Of a DNA stretch of 64,000 nucleotides, positions 25,700 to 38,078 are shown one piece after another (position 1 is the first letter of the stretch; every line of letters begins with the position of its first letter). The position numbers and the translations under genes are program-made. The stretch covers positions 377,001 to 441,000 of the forward strand of contig OY756957.1 in assembly GCA_963580455.1 (NCBI GenBank), in the 5' to 3' direction. The DNA is from Euonymus europaeus. Its lineage: Eukaryota; Streptophyta; Magnoliopsida; Celastrales; Celastraceae. Under the pieces are notes generated by a model. That model was not told the DNA's origin. It saw only the letters and a list, made by a program, of their open reading frames with translations, and searched no databases.

Positions 25700-27660
25700 C
25701 CGTTGACTCCGAGTTCTGAATTCGGTGATTTTTAGCTTGATTACACACTACTTTTCAAGCTCTACAATCTTGGCGTTTGGGATTTTGATTTCAGAACTCG
25801 TGGCTAGTAGGTCTCGTTTCTCCTAGTTAGCCGCGAAATGTGGTTTCTTTACGTAAACGGTTTTATGAATATCCGTTGACTCCGAGTTCTGAATTCGGTG
25901 ATTTTTAGCTTGATTACACACTACTTTTCAAGCTCTACAATCTTGGCGTTTCGGATTTTGATTTCAGAACTCGTGGCTAGTAGGTCTCGTTTCTCCTAGT
26001 TAGCCGCGAAATGTGGTTTCTTTACGTAAACGGTTTTATGAATATCCGTTGACTCCGAGTTCTGAATTCGGTGATTTTTAGCTTCATTTCACACTACTTT
26101 TCGAGCTCTACAATCCTGGTGTTTCAGATTTTGATTTCAGAACTCGTGGCTAGTTGGTCTCATTTCACCTAGTTTGCCGCGAAATGTGGTTTCTTTACGT
26201 AAACGGTTTTATGAATATCCGTTGACTCCGAGTTCTGAATTCGGTGATTTTTAGCTTGATTACACACTACTTTTCAAGCTCTACAATCCTGGCGTTTCGG
26301 ATTTTGATTTCAGAACTCGTGGCTAGTAGGTCTCGCTTCTCCTAGTTAGCCGCGAAATGTGGTTTCTTTACGTAAACGGTTTTATGAATATCATTTGACT
26401 CCGAGTTCTGAATTCGGTGATTTTTAGCTTGATTTCACACTACTTTTCGAGCTCTACAATCCTGGAGTTTCGGATTTTGATTTCAGAACTCATGGCTAGT
26501 AGGTCTCGTTTCTCCTAGTTAGCCGCGAAATGTGGTTTCTTTACGTAAACGAATTTATGAATATCCGTTGACTCCGAGTTCTGAATTCGGTGATTTTTAG
26601 CTTCATTTCACACTACTTTTCGAGCTCTACAATCCTGGTGTTTTGGATTTTGATTTCAGAACTCGTGGCTAGTTGGTCTCGTTTTACCTAGTTTGCCGCG
26701 AAATGTGGTTTCTTTACGTAAACGGTTTTATGAATATCCGTTGACTCCGAGTTCTGAATTCGGTGATTTTTAGCTTGATTTCACACTACTTTTCGAGCTC
26801 TACGATCCTGCCGTTTCGGATTTTGATTTCAGAACTCGTGGCTAGTTGGTCTCGTTTCACCTAGTTAGCCGCGAAATGTGGTTTCTTTACGTAAACGGTT
26901 TTATGAATATCCGTTGACTCCGAGTTCTGAATTCGGTGATTTTTAGCTTGATTTCACACTACTTTTCGAGCCCTACGATCCTGCCGTTTCGGATTTTGAT
27001 TTCAGAACTCGTGGCTAGTTGGTCTCGTTTCACCTAGTTAGCCGCGAAATGTGGTTTCTTTACGTAAACGGTTTTATGAATATCCGTTGACTCCGAGATC
27101 TGAATTCGGTGATTTTTAGCTTGATTTCACACTACTTTTCGAGCTCTACGATCCTGGCGTTTCGGATTTTGATTTCAGAACTCGTGGCTAGTAGGTCTCG
27201 TTTCACCTAGTTAGCCGCGAAATGTGGTTTCTTTACGTAAACAGTTTTATGAATATCCTTTGACTCCGAGTTCTGGATTCGGTGATTTTTAGCTTGATTT
27301 CACACTAATTTTCGAGCCCTACAATCCTGTCGTTTCGGATTTCTATTCCAGAACTCGTGGCTAGTTAGTCTCGTTTCACCTAGTTAGACGCGAAATGTGG
27401 TTTCTTTACGTAAACGGTTTTATGAATATCCGTTGACTCCGAGTTCTGAATTCGGTGATTTTTAGCTTGATTTCACACTACTTTTCGAGCTCTACAATCC
27501 TGGCATTTCGGATTTTGATTTCAGAACTCGTGGCTAGTAGGTCTCGTTTCTCCTAGTTAGCCGCGAAATGTGGTTTCTTTACCTAAACGGTTTTGTGAAT
27601 ATCCGTTGATTCCGAGTTCTAAATTCGGTGATTTTTAGCTTGATTACACACTACTTTTCG
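25700..27660 (+). repeat. Third, rearranged copy of the 16-monomer block
   Basis: CGAGCCCTAC at 26,967 lies 5,536 bp (32 x 173) after the copy at 21,431. ACGAATTTATG (26,549), CGTTTTACCTAG and the GATTCCGAGTTCTAAATTC monomer follow in the same order. This copy differs from the other two: an extra monomer with AACAGTTTTATG, ATCCTTTGAC and TTCTGGATTC is inserted near 27.2 kb, and TTTCCTTACG reads TTTCTTTACG. It is therefore an older or more altered relative. Confidence 0.7.
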
Positions 27661-27697
27661 AGCTCTACAATCCTGGCATTTTGGATTTTGATTTTAG

Positions 27698-27729
27698 AAC
27701 TCGTGGCTAGTTGAACTCGTGGCTAGTTG
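27698..27729 (+). repeat. 16-bp perfect tandem duplication inside one monomer
   Basis: AACTCGTGGCTAGTTG occupies 27,698-27,713 and is repeated without change at 27,714-27,729, making a 189-bp monomer. It is the largest length change in the window. The monomers downstream keep 173-bp spacing in the new register (for example CGGAT at 30,120). Replication slippage or a micro-duplication is the simplest explanation. It sits just left of the domain I/II transition. Confidence 0.95.
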
Positions 27730-28099
27730 GTCTCGTTTCACCTATTTAGCCGCGAAATGTGGTTTCTTTACGTAAACGGTTTTAGGAATATCCGTTGACT
27801 CCGAAATCTGAATTCGGTGATTTTTAGCTTGATTTCACACTACTTTTCGAGCTCTACGATCCTGGCATTTCGGATTTTGATTTCAGAACTCGTGGCTAGT
27901 AGGTCTCGTTTCACCTAGTTAGCCGCGAAATGTGGTTTCTTTACGTAAACAGTTTTATGAATATCCTTTGACTCCGAGTTCTGAATTCGGTGATTTTTAG
28001 CTTGATTTCACACTACTTTTCGAGCTCTACAATCCCGGGTTTTCGGATTTCGATTTCAGAACTCGTGGCTAGTAGGTCTCGTTTCACCTAGTTAGCCGC

Positions 28100-30600
28100 G
28101 AAATGTGGTTTCTTTACGTAAACGGTTTTATGAATATCCGTTGACTCCGAGTTCTGAATTCGGTGATTTTTAGCTTGATTTCACACCACTTTTCGAGCTC
28201 TACGATCCTGGTGTTTCGGATTTTGATTTCAGAAATCGTGGCTAGTTGGTCTCGCTTCACCTAGTTAGCCGCGAAATGTGGTTTCTTTACGTAAACGGTT
28301 TTATGAATATCCGTTGACTCCGAGTTCTGAATTCGGTGATTTTTAGCTTGATTTCACACTAATTATCGAGCTCTACAATCCTGGCATTTCGGATATTGAT
28401 TTCAGAACTCGTGGCTAGTTGGTCTCGTTTCACCTAGTTAGCCGCGAAATGTGGTTTCTTTACGTAAACGGTTTTGTGAATATCCGTTGACTCCGAGTTC
28501 TGAATTCGGTGATTTTTAGCTTGATTTCACATTACTTTTCGAGCTCTACGATCCTGGCGTTTCCGATATTGATTTCAGAACTCATGGCTAGTTGGTCTCG
28601 TTTCACCTAGTTAGCCGCGAAATGTGGTTTCTTTACGTAAACGGTTTTAGGAATATCCGTTGAGTCCTAGTTCTGAATTCAGTGATTTTTAGCTTGATTT
28701 TACACTACTTTTCGAGCTCTACGATCCTGGCATTTCGGATTTTGATTTCAGAACTCGTGGCTAGTTGGTCTCGTTTCACCTAGTTAGCCGCGAAATGTGG
28801 TTTCTTTACGTAAACGGTTTTATGAATATCCGTTGACTCCGAGTTCTGAATTCGGTGCTTTTTAGCTTGATTTCACACTACTTTTTGAGCTCTACAATCC
28901 TGGCGTTTCGGATTTTGATTTCAGAACTCGTGGCTAGTAGGTCTCGTTTCACCTATTTAGCCGCAAAAAGTGGTTTCTTTACGTAAACGGTTTTATGAAT
29001 ATCCGTTGACTCCGAGTTCTGAATTCGGTGATTTTTAGCTTGATTTCACATTACTTTTCGAGCTCTACGATCCTGGCGTTTCGGATATTGATTTCAGAAC
29101 TCGTGGCTAGTTGGTCTCGTTTCACCTAGTTGGCCGCGAAATGTGGTTTCTTTACGTAAACGGTTTTATGAATATCCGTTGACTCCGAGTTCTGAATTCG
29201 GTGATTTTTAGCTTGATTTCACACTAATTATCGAGCTCTACAATCCTGGCATTTCGGATATTGATTTCAGAACTCGTGGCTAGTTGGTCTCGTTTCACCT
29301 AGTTAGCCGCGAAATGTGGTTTCTTTACGTAAACGGTTTTGTGAATATCCGTTGACTCCGAGTTCTGAATTCGGTGATTTTTAGCTTGATTTCACATTAC
29401 TTTTCGAGCTCTACGATCCTGGCGTTTCCGATATTGATTTCAGAACTCATGGCTAGTTGGTCTCGTTTCACCTAGTTAGCCGCGAAATGTGGTTTCTTTA
29501 CGTAAACGGTTTTAGGAATATCCGTTGAGTCCTAGTTCTGAATTCAGTGATTTTTAGCTTGATTTTACACTACTTTTCGAGCTCTACGATCCTGGCATTT
29601 CGGATTTTGATTTCAGAACTCGTGGCTAGTTGGTCTCGTTTCACCTAGTTAGCCGCGAAATGTGGTTTCTTTACGTAAACGGTTTTATGAATATCCGTTG
29701 ACTCCGAGTTCTGAATTCGGTGCTTTTTAGCTTGATTTCACACTACTTTTTGAGCTCTACAATCCTGGCGTTTCGGATTTTGATTTCAGAACTCGTGGCT
29801 AGTAGGTCTCGTTTCACCTATTTAGCCGCAAAAAGTGGTTTCTTTACGTAAACGGTTTTATGAATATCCGTTGACTCCGAGTTCTGAATTCGGTGATTTT
29901 TAGCTTGATTTCACATTACTTTTCGAGCTCTACGATCCTGGCGTTTCGGATATTGATTTCAGAACTCGTGGCTAGTAGGTCTCGTTTCACCTAGTTAGCC
30001 GCGAAATGTGGTTTCTTTACGTAAACGGTTTTATGAATATCCGTTGACTCCGAGTTCTGAATTCGGTGATTTTTAGCTTGATTACACACTACTTTTCAAG
30101 CTCTACGATCCTGGCGTTTCGGATTTTGATTTCAGAACTCGTGGCTAGTTGGTCTCGTTTCACCTAGTTAGCCGCGAAATGTGGTTTCTTTACGTAAACG
30201 GTTTTGTGAATATCCGTTGACTCCGAGTTCTGAATTCGGTGATTTTTAGCTTGATTTTACACTACTTTTCGAGCTCTACGATCCTGGCATTTCGGATTTT
30301 GATTTCAGAACTCGTGGCTAGTTGGTCTCGTTTCACCTAGTTAGCCGCGAAATGTGGTTTCTTTACGTAAACGGTTTTATAAATATCCGTTGACTCCGAG
30401 TTCTGAATTCAGTGATTTTTAACTTGATTTCACACTACTTTTTGAGCTCTACAATCCTGGCGTTTCGGATTTTGATTTCAGAACTCGTGGCTAGTAGGTC
30501 TCGTTTCACCCATTTAGCCGCGAAAAGTGGTTTCTTTACGTAAACGGTTTTATGAATATCCGTTGACTCCGAGTTCTGAATTCGGTGATTTTTATCTTGA
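28100..30600 (+). repeat. Transition zone between domain I and domain II
   Basis: CTAGTAGG monomers become sparse here (about 28.07, 28.94, 29.81, 29.98 and 30.49 kb), and GGATATTG monomers appear for the first time, from about 28.39 kb. The zone holds its own variants (AATTATCGAG, GGTGCTTTTTAGC, CGCAAAAAGTGG, GAGTCCTAG) and a pentamer duplication. It follows directly after the 189-bp monomer at 27.7 kb. A change of variant spectrum inside one continuous array suggests separately homogenised blocks that meet here. Confidence 0.6.
28268..29975 (+). repeat. 5-monomer duplication (period 865 bp)
   Basis: Bases 28,268-29,110 match 29,133-29,975 at 865 bp (5 x 173). Shared private variants include AATTATCGAG (28,361 and 29,226), GAGTCCTAGTTCTGAATTCAG, TCGGTGCTTTTTAGC and CGCAAAAAGTGG. 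The left limit is GTTAGCC/GTTGGCC and the right limit is CTAGTTGG/CTAGTAGG. I saw no difference inside the block. Confidence 0.85.
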
Positions 30601-32429
30601 TTACACACTACATTTCGAGCTCTACGATCCTGGCATTTCGGATTTTGATTTTAAAACTCGTGGCTAGTTGGTCTCATTTCAACTATTTAGCCGCGAAATG
30701 TGGTTTCTTTACGTAAACGGTTTTATGAATATCCGTTGACTCCGAGTTCTGAATTCGGTGATTTTTAGCTTGATTTCACACTAATTTTCGAGCTCTACGA
30801 TCCTGACGTTTCGGATTTTGATTTCAGAACTCGTGGCTAGTTGGTCTTGTTTCACCTAGTTAGCCGCGAAATGTGGTTTCTTTACGTAAACGGTTTTACG
30901 AATATCCGTTGACTCCGAGTTCTGAATTCGGTGATTTTTAGCTTAATTTCATACTACTTTTCGAGCTCTACGATCCTGGCGTTTCGGATATTGATTTCAG
31001 AACTCGTGGCTAGTTGGTCTCGTTTCACCTAGTTAGCCGCGAAATGTGGTTTCTTTACGTAAACGGTTTTATGAATATCCGTTGACTCCGAGTTCTGAAT
31101 TCGGTGATTTTTAGCTTGATTTCAAACTAATTTTTGAGCTCTACGATCCTGGCGTTTCGGATATTGATTTCAGAACTCGTGGCTAGTTGGTCTCGTTTCA
31201 CCTAGTTAGCCGCGAAATGTGGTTTCTTTACGTAAACGGTTTTATGAATATCCGTTGACTCCGAGTTCTGAATTCGGTGATTTTTAGCTTGATTTCACAC
31301 TACTTTTTGAGCTCTACGATCCTGGCATTTCGGATATGGATTTCCGAACTCGTGGCTAGTTGGTCTCGTTTCACCTAGTTAGCCGCGAAATGTGGTTTCT
31401 TTACGTAAACGGTTTTATGAATATCCGTTGACTCCGAGTTCTGAATTCGGTGATTTTTAGCTTGATTTCACACTACTTTTCGAGCTCTACGATCCTGGCG
31501 TTTCGGATATTGATTTCAGAACTCGTGGCTAGTTGGTCTCGTTTCACCTAGTTAGCCGCGAAATGTGGTATCTTTACGTAAACGGTTTTATGAATATCCG
31601 TTGACTCCGAGTTCTGAATTCGGTGATTTTTAGCTTGATTTCACACTAATTTTCGAGCTCTACGATCCTGGCGTTTCGGATATTGATTTCAGAACTCGTG
31701 GCTAGTTGGTCTCGTTTCACCTAGTTAGCCGCGAAATATGGTTTCTTTACGTAAACGGTTTTATGAATATCAGTTGACTCCGAGTTCTGAATTCGGTGAT
31801 TTTTAGCTTGATTTCACACTACTTTTTGAGCTCTACAATCCTGGCGTTTTGGATTTATATTTCAGAACTCGTGGCTAGTTGGTCTCGTTTCACCTAGTTA
31901 GCCGCAAAATGTGGTATCTTTACGTAAACGATTTTATGAATATCCGTTGACTCCGAGTTCTGAATTCGGTGATTTTTAGCTTGATTACACACTAATTTTT
32001 GAGCTCTACGATCCTGGCCTTTCGGATTTTGATTTCAGAACTCGTGGCTAGTTGGTCTCGTTTCACCTATTTAGCCGCGAAATGTGGTTTCTTTACGTAA
32101 ACGGTTTTATGAATATCCGTTGACTCCGAGTTCTGAATTCGGTGATTTTTAGTTTGATTTCACACTACTTTTTGAGCTCTACAATCCTGGCGTTTCGGAT
32201 TTTGATTTCAGAACTCGTGGCTAGTTGGTCTCGTTTCACCTAGTTAGCCGCGAAATGTGGTTTCTTTACGTAAACGGTTTTATGAATATCCGTTGACTCC
32301 GAGTTCTGAATTCGGTGATTTTTAGCTTGATTTCACACTACTTTTTGAGCTCTACGATCCTGGAATTTCGGATATGGATTTCAGAACACGTGGCTAGTTG
32401 GTCTCGTTTCACCTAGTTAGCCGCGAAAT

Positions 32430-34850
32430 ATGGTTTCTTTACGTAAACGGTTTTATGAATATCCGTTGACTCCGAGTTTTGAATTCGGTGATTTTTAGCT
32501 TGATTTCACACTACTTTTCGAGCTCTACGATCCTGGCGTTTCGGATATTGATTTCAGAACTCGTGGCTAGTTGGTCTCGTTTCACCTAGTTAGCCGCGAA
32601 ATATGGTTTCTTTACGTAAACGGTTTTATGAATATCAGTTGACTCCGAGTTCTGAATTCGGTGATTTTTAGCTTGATTTCACACTAATTTTTGAGCTCTA
32701 CAATCCTGGCGTTTCGGATTTTGATTTCAGAACTCGTGGCTAATTGGTCTCGTTTCATCGAGTTAGCCGCGAAATATGGTTTCTTTACGTAAACGGTTTT
32801 ATGAATATCCGTTGACTCCGAGTTCTGAATTCGGTGATTTTTAGTTTGATTTCACACTACTTTTTGAGCTCTACGATCCTGGCATTTCAGATTTTGATTT
32901 CAGAACTCGTGGCTAGTTGGTCTCGTTTCACCTAGTTAGCCGCGAAATGTGGTTTCTTTACGTAAACGGTTTTATGAATATCCGTTGACTCCGAGTTCTG
33001 AATTCGGTGATTTTTAGCTTGATTTCACACTACTTTTTGAGCTCTACAATCCTGGCGTTTCGGATTTTGATTTCAAAACTCGTGGCTAATTGGTCTCGTT
33101 TCATCGAGTTAGCCGCGAAATATGGTTTCTTTACGTAAACGGTTTTATGAATATCCGTTGACTCCGAGTTCTGAATTCGGTGATTTTTAGTTTGATTTCA
33201 CACTACTTTTTGAGCTCTACGATCCTGGCGTTTCGGATTTTGATTTCAGAACTCGTGGCTAGTTGGTCTCGTTTCACCTAGTTAGCCGCGAAATGTGGTT
33301 TCTTTACGTAAACGGTTTTATGAATATCCGTTGACTCCGAGTTCTGAATTCGGTGATTTTTAGCTTGATTTCACACTAATTTTCGAGCTCTACGATCCTG
33401 GCGTTTCGGATATTGATTTCAGAACTCGTGGCTAGTTGGTCTCGTTTCATCTAGTTAGCCGCGAAATGTGGTTTCTTTACGTAAACGGTTTTATGAATAT
33501 CCGTTGACTCCGAATTCTGAATTCGGTGATTTTTACCTTGATTTCACACTACTTTTCGAGCTCTACGATCCTGGCGTTTCGGATTTTGATTTCAGAACTC
33601 GTGGCTAGTTTGTGTCGTTTCACCGAGTTAGCCGCGAAATGTGGTTTCTTTACGTAAACGGTTTTATGAATATCCGTTGACTCCGAGTTTTGAATTCGGT
33701 GATTTTTAGCTTGATTTCACACTACTTTTCGAGCTCTACGATCCTGGCGTTTCGGATATTGATTTCAGAACTCGTGGCTAGTTGGTCTCGTTTCACCTAG
33801 TTAGCCGCGAAATATGGTTTCTTTACGTAAACGGTTTTATGAATATCAGTTGACTCCGAGTTCTGAATTCGGTGATTTTTAGCTTGATTTCACACTAATT
33901 TTTGAGCTCTACAATCCTGGCGTTTCGGATTTTGATTTCAGAACTCGTGGCTAATTGGTCTCGTTTCATCGAGTTAGCCGCGAAATATGGTTTCTTTACG
34001 TAAACGGTTTTATGAATATCCGTTGACTCCGAGTTCTGAATTCGGTGATTTTTAGTTTGATTTCACACTACTTTTTGAGCTCTACGATCCTGGCATTTCG
34101 GATTTTGATTTCAGAACTCGTGGCTAGTTGGTCTCGTTTCACCTAGTTAGCCGCGAAATGTGGTTTCTTTACGTAAACGGTTTTATGAATATCCGTTGAC
34201 TCCGAGTTCTGAATTCGGTGATTTTTAGCTTGATTTCACACTACTTTTTGAGCTCTACAATCCTGGCGTTTCGGATTTTGATTTCAAAACTCGTGGCTAA
34301 TTGGTCTCGTTTCATCGAGTTAGCCGCGAAATATGGTTTCTTTACGTAAACGGTTTTATGAATATCCGTTGACTCCGAGTTCTGAATTCGGTGATTTTTA
34401 GTTTGATTTCACACTACTTTTTGAGCTCTACGATCCTGGGGTTTCGGATTTTGATTTCAGAACTCGTGGCTAGTTGGTCTCGTTTCACCTAGTTAGCCGC
34501 GAAATGTGGTTTCTTTACGTAAACGGTTTTATGAATATCCGTTGACTCCGAGTTCTGAATTCGGTGATTTTTAGCTTGATTTCACACTAATTTTCGAGCT
34601 CTACGATCCTGGCGTTTCGGATATTGATTTCAGAACTCGTGGCTAGTTGGTCTCGTTTCATCTAGTTAGCCGCGAAATGTGGTTTCTTTACGTAAACGGT
34701 TTTATGAATATCCGTTGACTCCGAATTCTGAATTCGGTGATTTTTACCTTGATTTCACACTACTTTTCGAGCTCTACGATCCTGGCGTTTCGGATTTTGA
34801 TTTCAGAACTCGTGGCTAGTTTGTCTCGTTTCACCGAGTTAGCCGCGAAA
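32430..34850 (+). repeat. 7-monomer duplication (period 1,211 bp)
   Basis: CCGAATTCTGAATTCGG is at 33,510 and 34,721, 1,211 bp apart (7 x 173). Monomers with GGCTAATTGG, TTTCATCGAG and AAATATGG, and with TTTTACCTTG, repeat in order. Differences I noted include GGCATTTCAG against GGCATTTCGG, GGCGTTTCGG against GGGGTTTCGG, and TTTGTGTCG against TTTGTCTCG. A further partial copy puts CCGAATTC at 35,413, 4 monomers on. Confidence 0.8.
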
Positions 34851-36009
34851 TGTGGTTTCTTTACGTAAACGGTTTTATGAATATCCGTTGACTCCGAGTT
34901 TTGAATTCGGTGATTTTTAGCTTGATTTCACACTACTTTTCGAGCTCTACGATCCTGGCGTTTCGGATATTGATTTCAGAACTCGTGGCTAGTTGGTCTC
35001 GTTTCACCTAGTTAGCCGCGAAATGTGGTTTCTTTACGTAAACGGTTTTATGAATATCCGTTGACTCCGAGTTCTGAATTCGGTGATTTTTAGCTTGATT
35101 TCACACTTCTTTTCGAGCTCTACGATCCTGGCATTTCGGATATTGATTTCAGAACTCGTGGCTAGTTGGTCTCGTTTCACCTAGTTAGCCGCGAAATGTG
35201 GTTTCTTTACGTAAACGGTTTTATGAATATCCGTTGACTCCGAGTTCTGAATTCGGTGATTTTTAGCTTGATTTCACACTAATTTTCGAGCTCTACGATC
35301 CTGGCATTTCGGATATTGATTTCAGAACTCGTGGCTAGTTGGTCTCGTTTCACCTAGTTAGCCGCGAAATGTGGTTTCTTTACGTAAACGGTTTTATGAA
35401 TATCCGTTGACTCCGAATTCTGAATTCGGTGATTTTTACCTTGATTTCACACTACTTTTCGAGCTCTACGATCCTGGCGTTTCGGATTTTGATTTCAGAA
35501 CTCGTGGCTAGTTGGTCTCGTTTCACCGAGTTAGCCGCGAAATGTGGTTTCTTTACGTAAACGGTTTTATGAATATCCGTTGACTCCGAGTTCTGAATTC
35601 GGTGATTTTTAGCTTGATTACACACTAATTTTTGAGCTCTACGATCCTGGCCTTTTGGATTTTGATTTCAGAACTCGTGGCTAGTTGGTCTCGTTTCACC
35701 TATTTAGCCGCGAAATGTGGTTTCTTTACGTAAACGGTTTTATGAATATCCGTTGACTCCGAGTTCTGAATTCGGTGATTTTTAGTTTGATTTCACACTA
35801 CTTTTTGAGCTCTACAATCCTGGCGTTTCGGATTTTGATTTCAGAACTCGTGGCTAGTTGGTCTCGTTTCACCTAGTTAGCCGCGAAATGTGGTTTCTTT
35901 ACGTAAACGGTTTTATGAATATCCGTTGACTCCGAGTTCTGAATTCGGTGATTTTTAGCTTGATTTCACACTACTTTTTGAGCTCTACGATCCTGGCATT
36001 TCGGATATG

Positions 36010-38078
36010 GATTTCAGAACTCGTGGCTAGTTGGTCTCGTTTCACCTAGTTAGCCGCGAAATGTGGTTTCTTTACGTAAACGGTTTTATGAATATCCGTT
36101 GACTCCGAGTTTTGAATTCGGTGATTTTTAGCTTGATTTCACACTAATTTTCGAGCTCTACGATCCTGGCGTTTCGGATGTTGATTTCAGAACTCGTGGC
36201 TAGTTGGTCTCGTTCCACCTAGTTAGCCGCGAAATGTGGTATCTTTACGTAAACGGTTTTATGAATATCCATTGACTCCGAGTTCTGAATTCGGTGATTT
36301 TTAGCTTGATTTCACACTAATTTTCGAGCTCTACGATCCTGGCATTTCGGATATTGATTTCAGAACTCGTGGCTAGTTGGTCTCGTTTCACCTAGTTAGC
36401 CGCGAAATGTGGTTTCTTTACGTAAACGGTTTTATGAATATCAGTTGACTCCGAGTTCTGAATTCGGTGATTTTTAGCTTGATTTCACACTACTTTTTGA
36501 GCTCTACGATCCTGGCATTTCAGATATTGATTTCAGAACTCGTGGCTAGTTGGTCTCGTTTCACCTAGTTAGCCGCGAAATGTGGTTTCTTTACGTAAAC
36601 GGTTTTATGAATATCCGTTGACTCCGAGTTCTGAATTCGGTGATTTTTAGCTTGATTTCACACTAATTTTCGAGCTCTACGATCCTGGCGTTTCGGATAT
36701 TGATTTCAGAACTCGTGGCTAGTTGGTCTCGTTTCACCTAGTTAGCCGCGAAATGTGGTTTCTTTACGTAAACGGTTTTATGAATATCAGTTGACTCCGA
36801 GTTCTGAATTCGGTGATTTTTAGCTTGATTTCACACTACTTTTTGAGCTCTACGATCCTGGCATTTCAGATATTGATTTCAGAACTCGTGGCTAGTTGGT
36901 CTCGTTTCACCTAGTTAGCCAAGAAATGCGGTTTCTTTACGTAAACGGTTTTATGAATATCCGTTGACTCCGAGTTTTGAATTCGGTGATTTTTAGCTTG
37001 ATTTCACACTACTTTTCGAGCTCTACGATCCTGGCGTTTCGGATATTGATTTCAGAACTCGTGGCTAGTTGGTCTCGTTTCACCTAGTTAGCCGCGAAAT
37101 GTGGTTTCTTTACGTAAACGGTTTTATGAATATCCATTGACTCCGAGTTCTGAATTCGGTGATTTTTAGCTTGATTTCACACTAATTTTCGAGCTCTACG
37201 ATCCTGGCGTTTCGGATATTGATTTCAGAACTCGTGGCTAGTTGGTCTCGTTTCACCTAGTTAGCCGCGAAATGTGGTTTCTTTACGTAAACGGTTTTAT
37301 GAATATCAGTTGACTCCGAGTTCTGAATTCGGTGATTTTTAGCTTGATTTCACACTTCTTTTCGAGCTCTACGATCCTGGCATTTCGGATATTGATTTCA
37401 GAACTCGTGGCTAGTTGGTCTCGTTTCACCTAGTTAGCCGCGAAATGTGGTTTCTTTACGTAAACGGTTTTATGAATATCCGTTGACTCCGAGTTCTGAA
37501 TTCGGTGATTTTTAGCTTGATTTCACACTAATTTTCGAGCTCTACGATCCTGGCGTTTCGGATATTGATTTCAGAACTCGTGGCTAGTTGGTCTCGTTTC
37601 ACCTAGTTAGCCGCGAAATGTGGTTTCTTTACGTAAACGGTTTTATGAATATCCGTTGACTCCGAGTTCTGAATTCGGTGATTTTTAGCTTGATTTCACA
37701 CTACTTTTCGAGCTCTACGATCCTGGCGTTTCGGATTTTGATTTCAGAACTCGTGGCTAGTTGGTCTCGTTTCACCTAGTTAGCCGCGAAATGTGGTTTC
37801 TTTACGTAAACGGTTTTATGAATATCCGTTGACTCCGAGTTTTGAATTCGGTGATTTTTAGCTTGATTTCACACTAATTTTCGAGCTCTACGATCCTGGC
37901 GTTTCGGATGTTGATTTCAGAACTCGTGGCTAGTTGGTCTCGTTCCACCTAGTTAGCCGCGAAATGTGGTATCTTTACGTAAACGGTTTTATGAATATCC
38001 ATTGACTCCGAGTTCTGAATTCGGTGATTTTTAGCTTGATTTCACACTAATTTTCGAGCTCTACGATCCTGGCATTTC
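36010..38078 (+). repeat. Two-monomer segment repeated 10 monomers apart (1,730 bp)
   Basis: Bases 36,010-36,348 match 37,740-38,078 at 1,730 bp. Shared rare variants are GAGTTTTGAATTC, GGATGTTGATTTC, CGTTCCACC, TGGTATCTTTAC and ATCCATTGAC. The match ends where GGCATTTCGG becomes GGCATTTCAG. The short shared tract between unlike neighbours looks like gene conversion. Confidence 0.75.

Larger units (their letters stand above)
1..28100 (+). repeat. Domain I of the array (CTAGTAGG-rich monomers)
   Basis: Many monomers have A at phase 31 (CTAGTAGG), T at phase 6 (GGATTTTG), and the combinations GTTTCTCC, CTAGTTTGCC, TTTTCAAGCTC and TACAATC. Some carry GATATCAG instead of GATTTCAG. GGATATTG, common further right, is absent up to about 28.39 kb. 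Multi-monomer modules recur: for example the unit with CTGTTCACTCC appears near 2.17, 5.11, 8.57, 9.95, 11.34, 12.20, 15.32, 16.18 and 25.35 kb. This is a mosaic of higher-order modules rather than one regular higher-order repeat. Boundaries are approximate. Confidence 0.75.
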
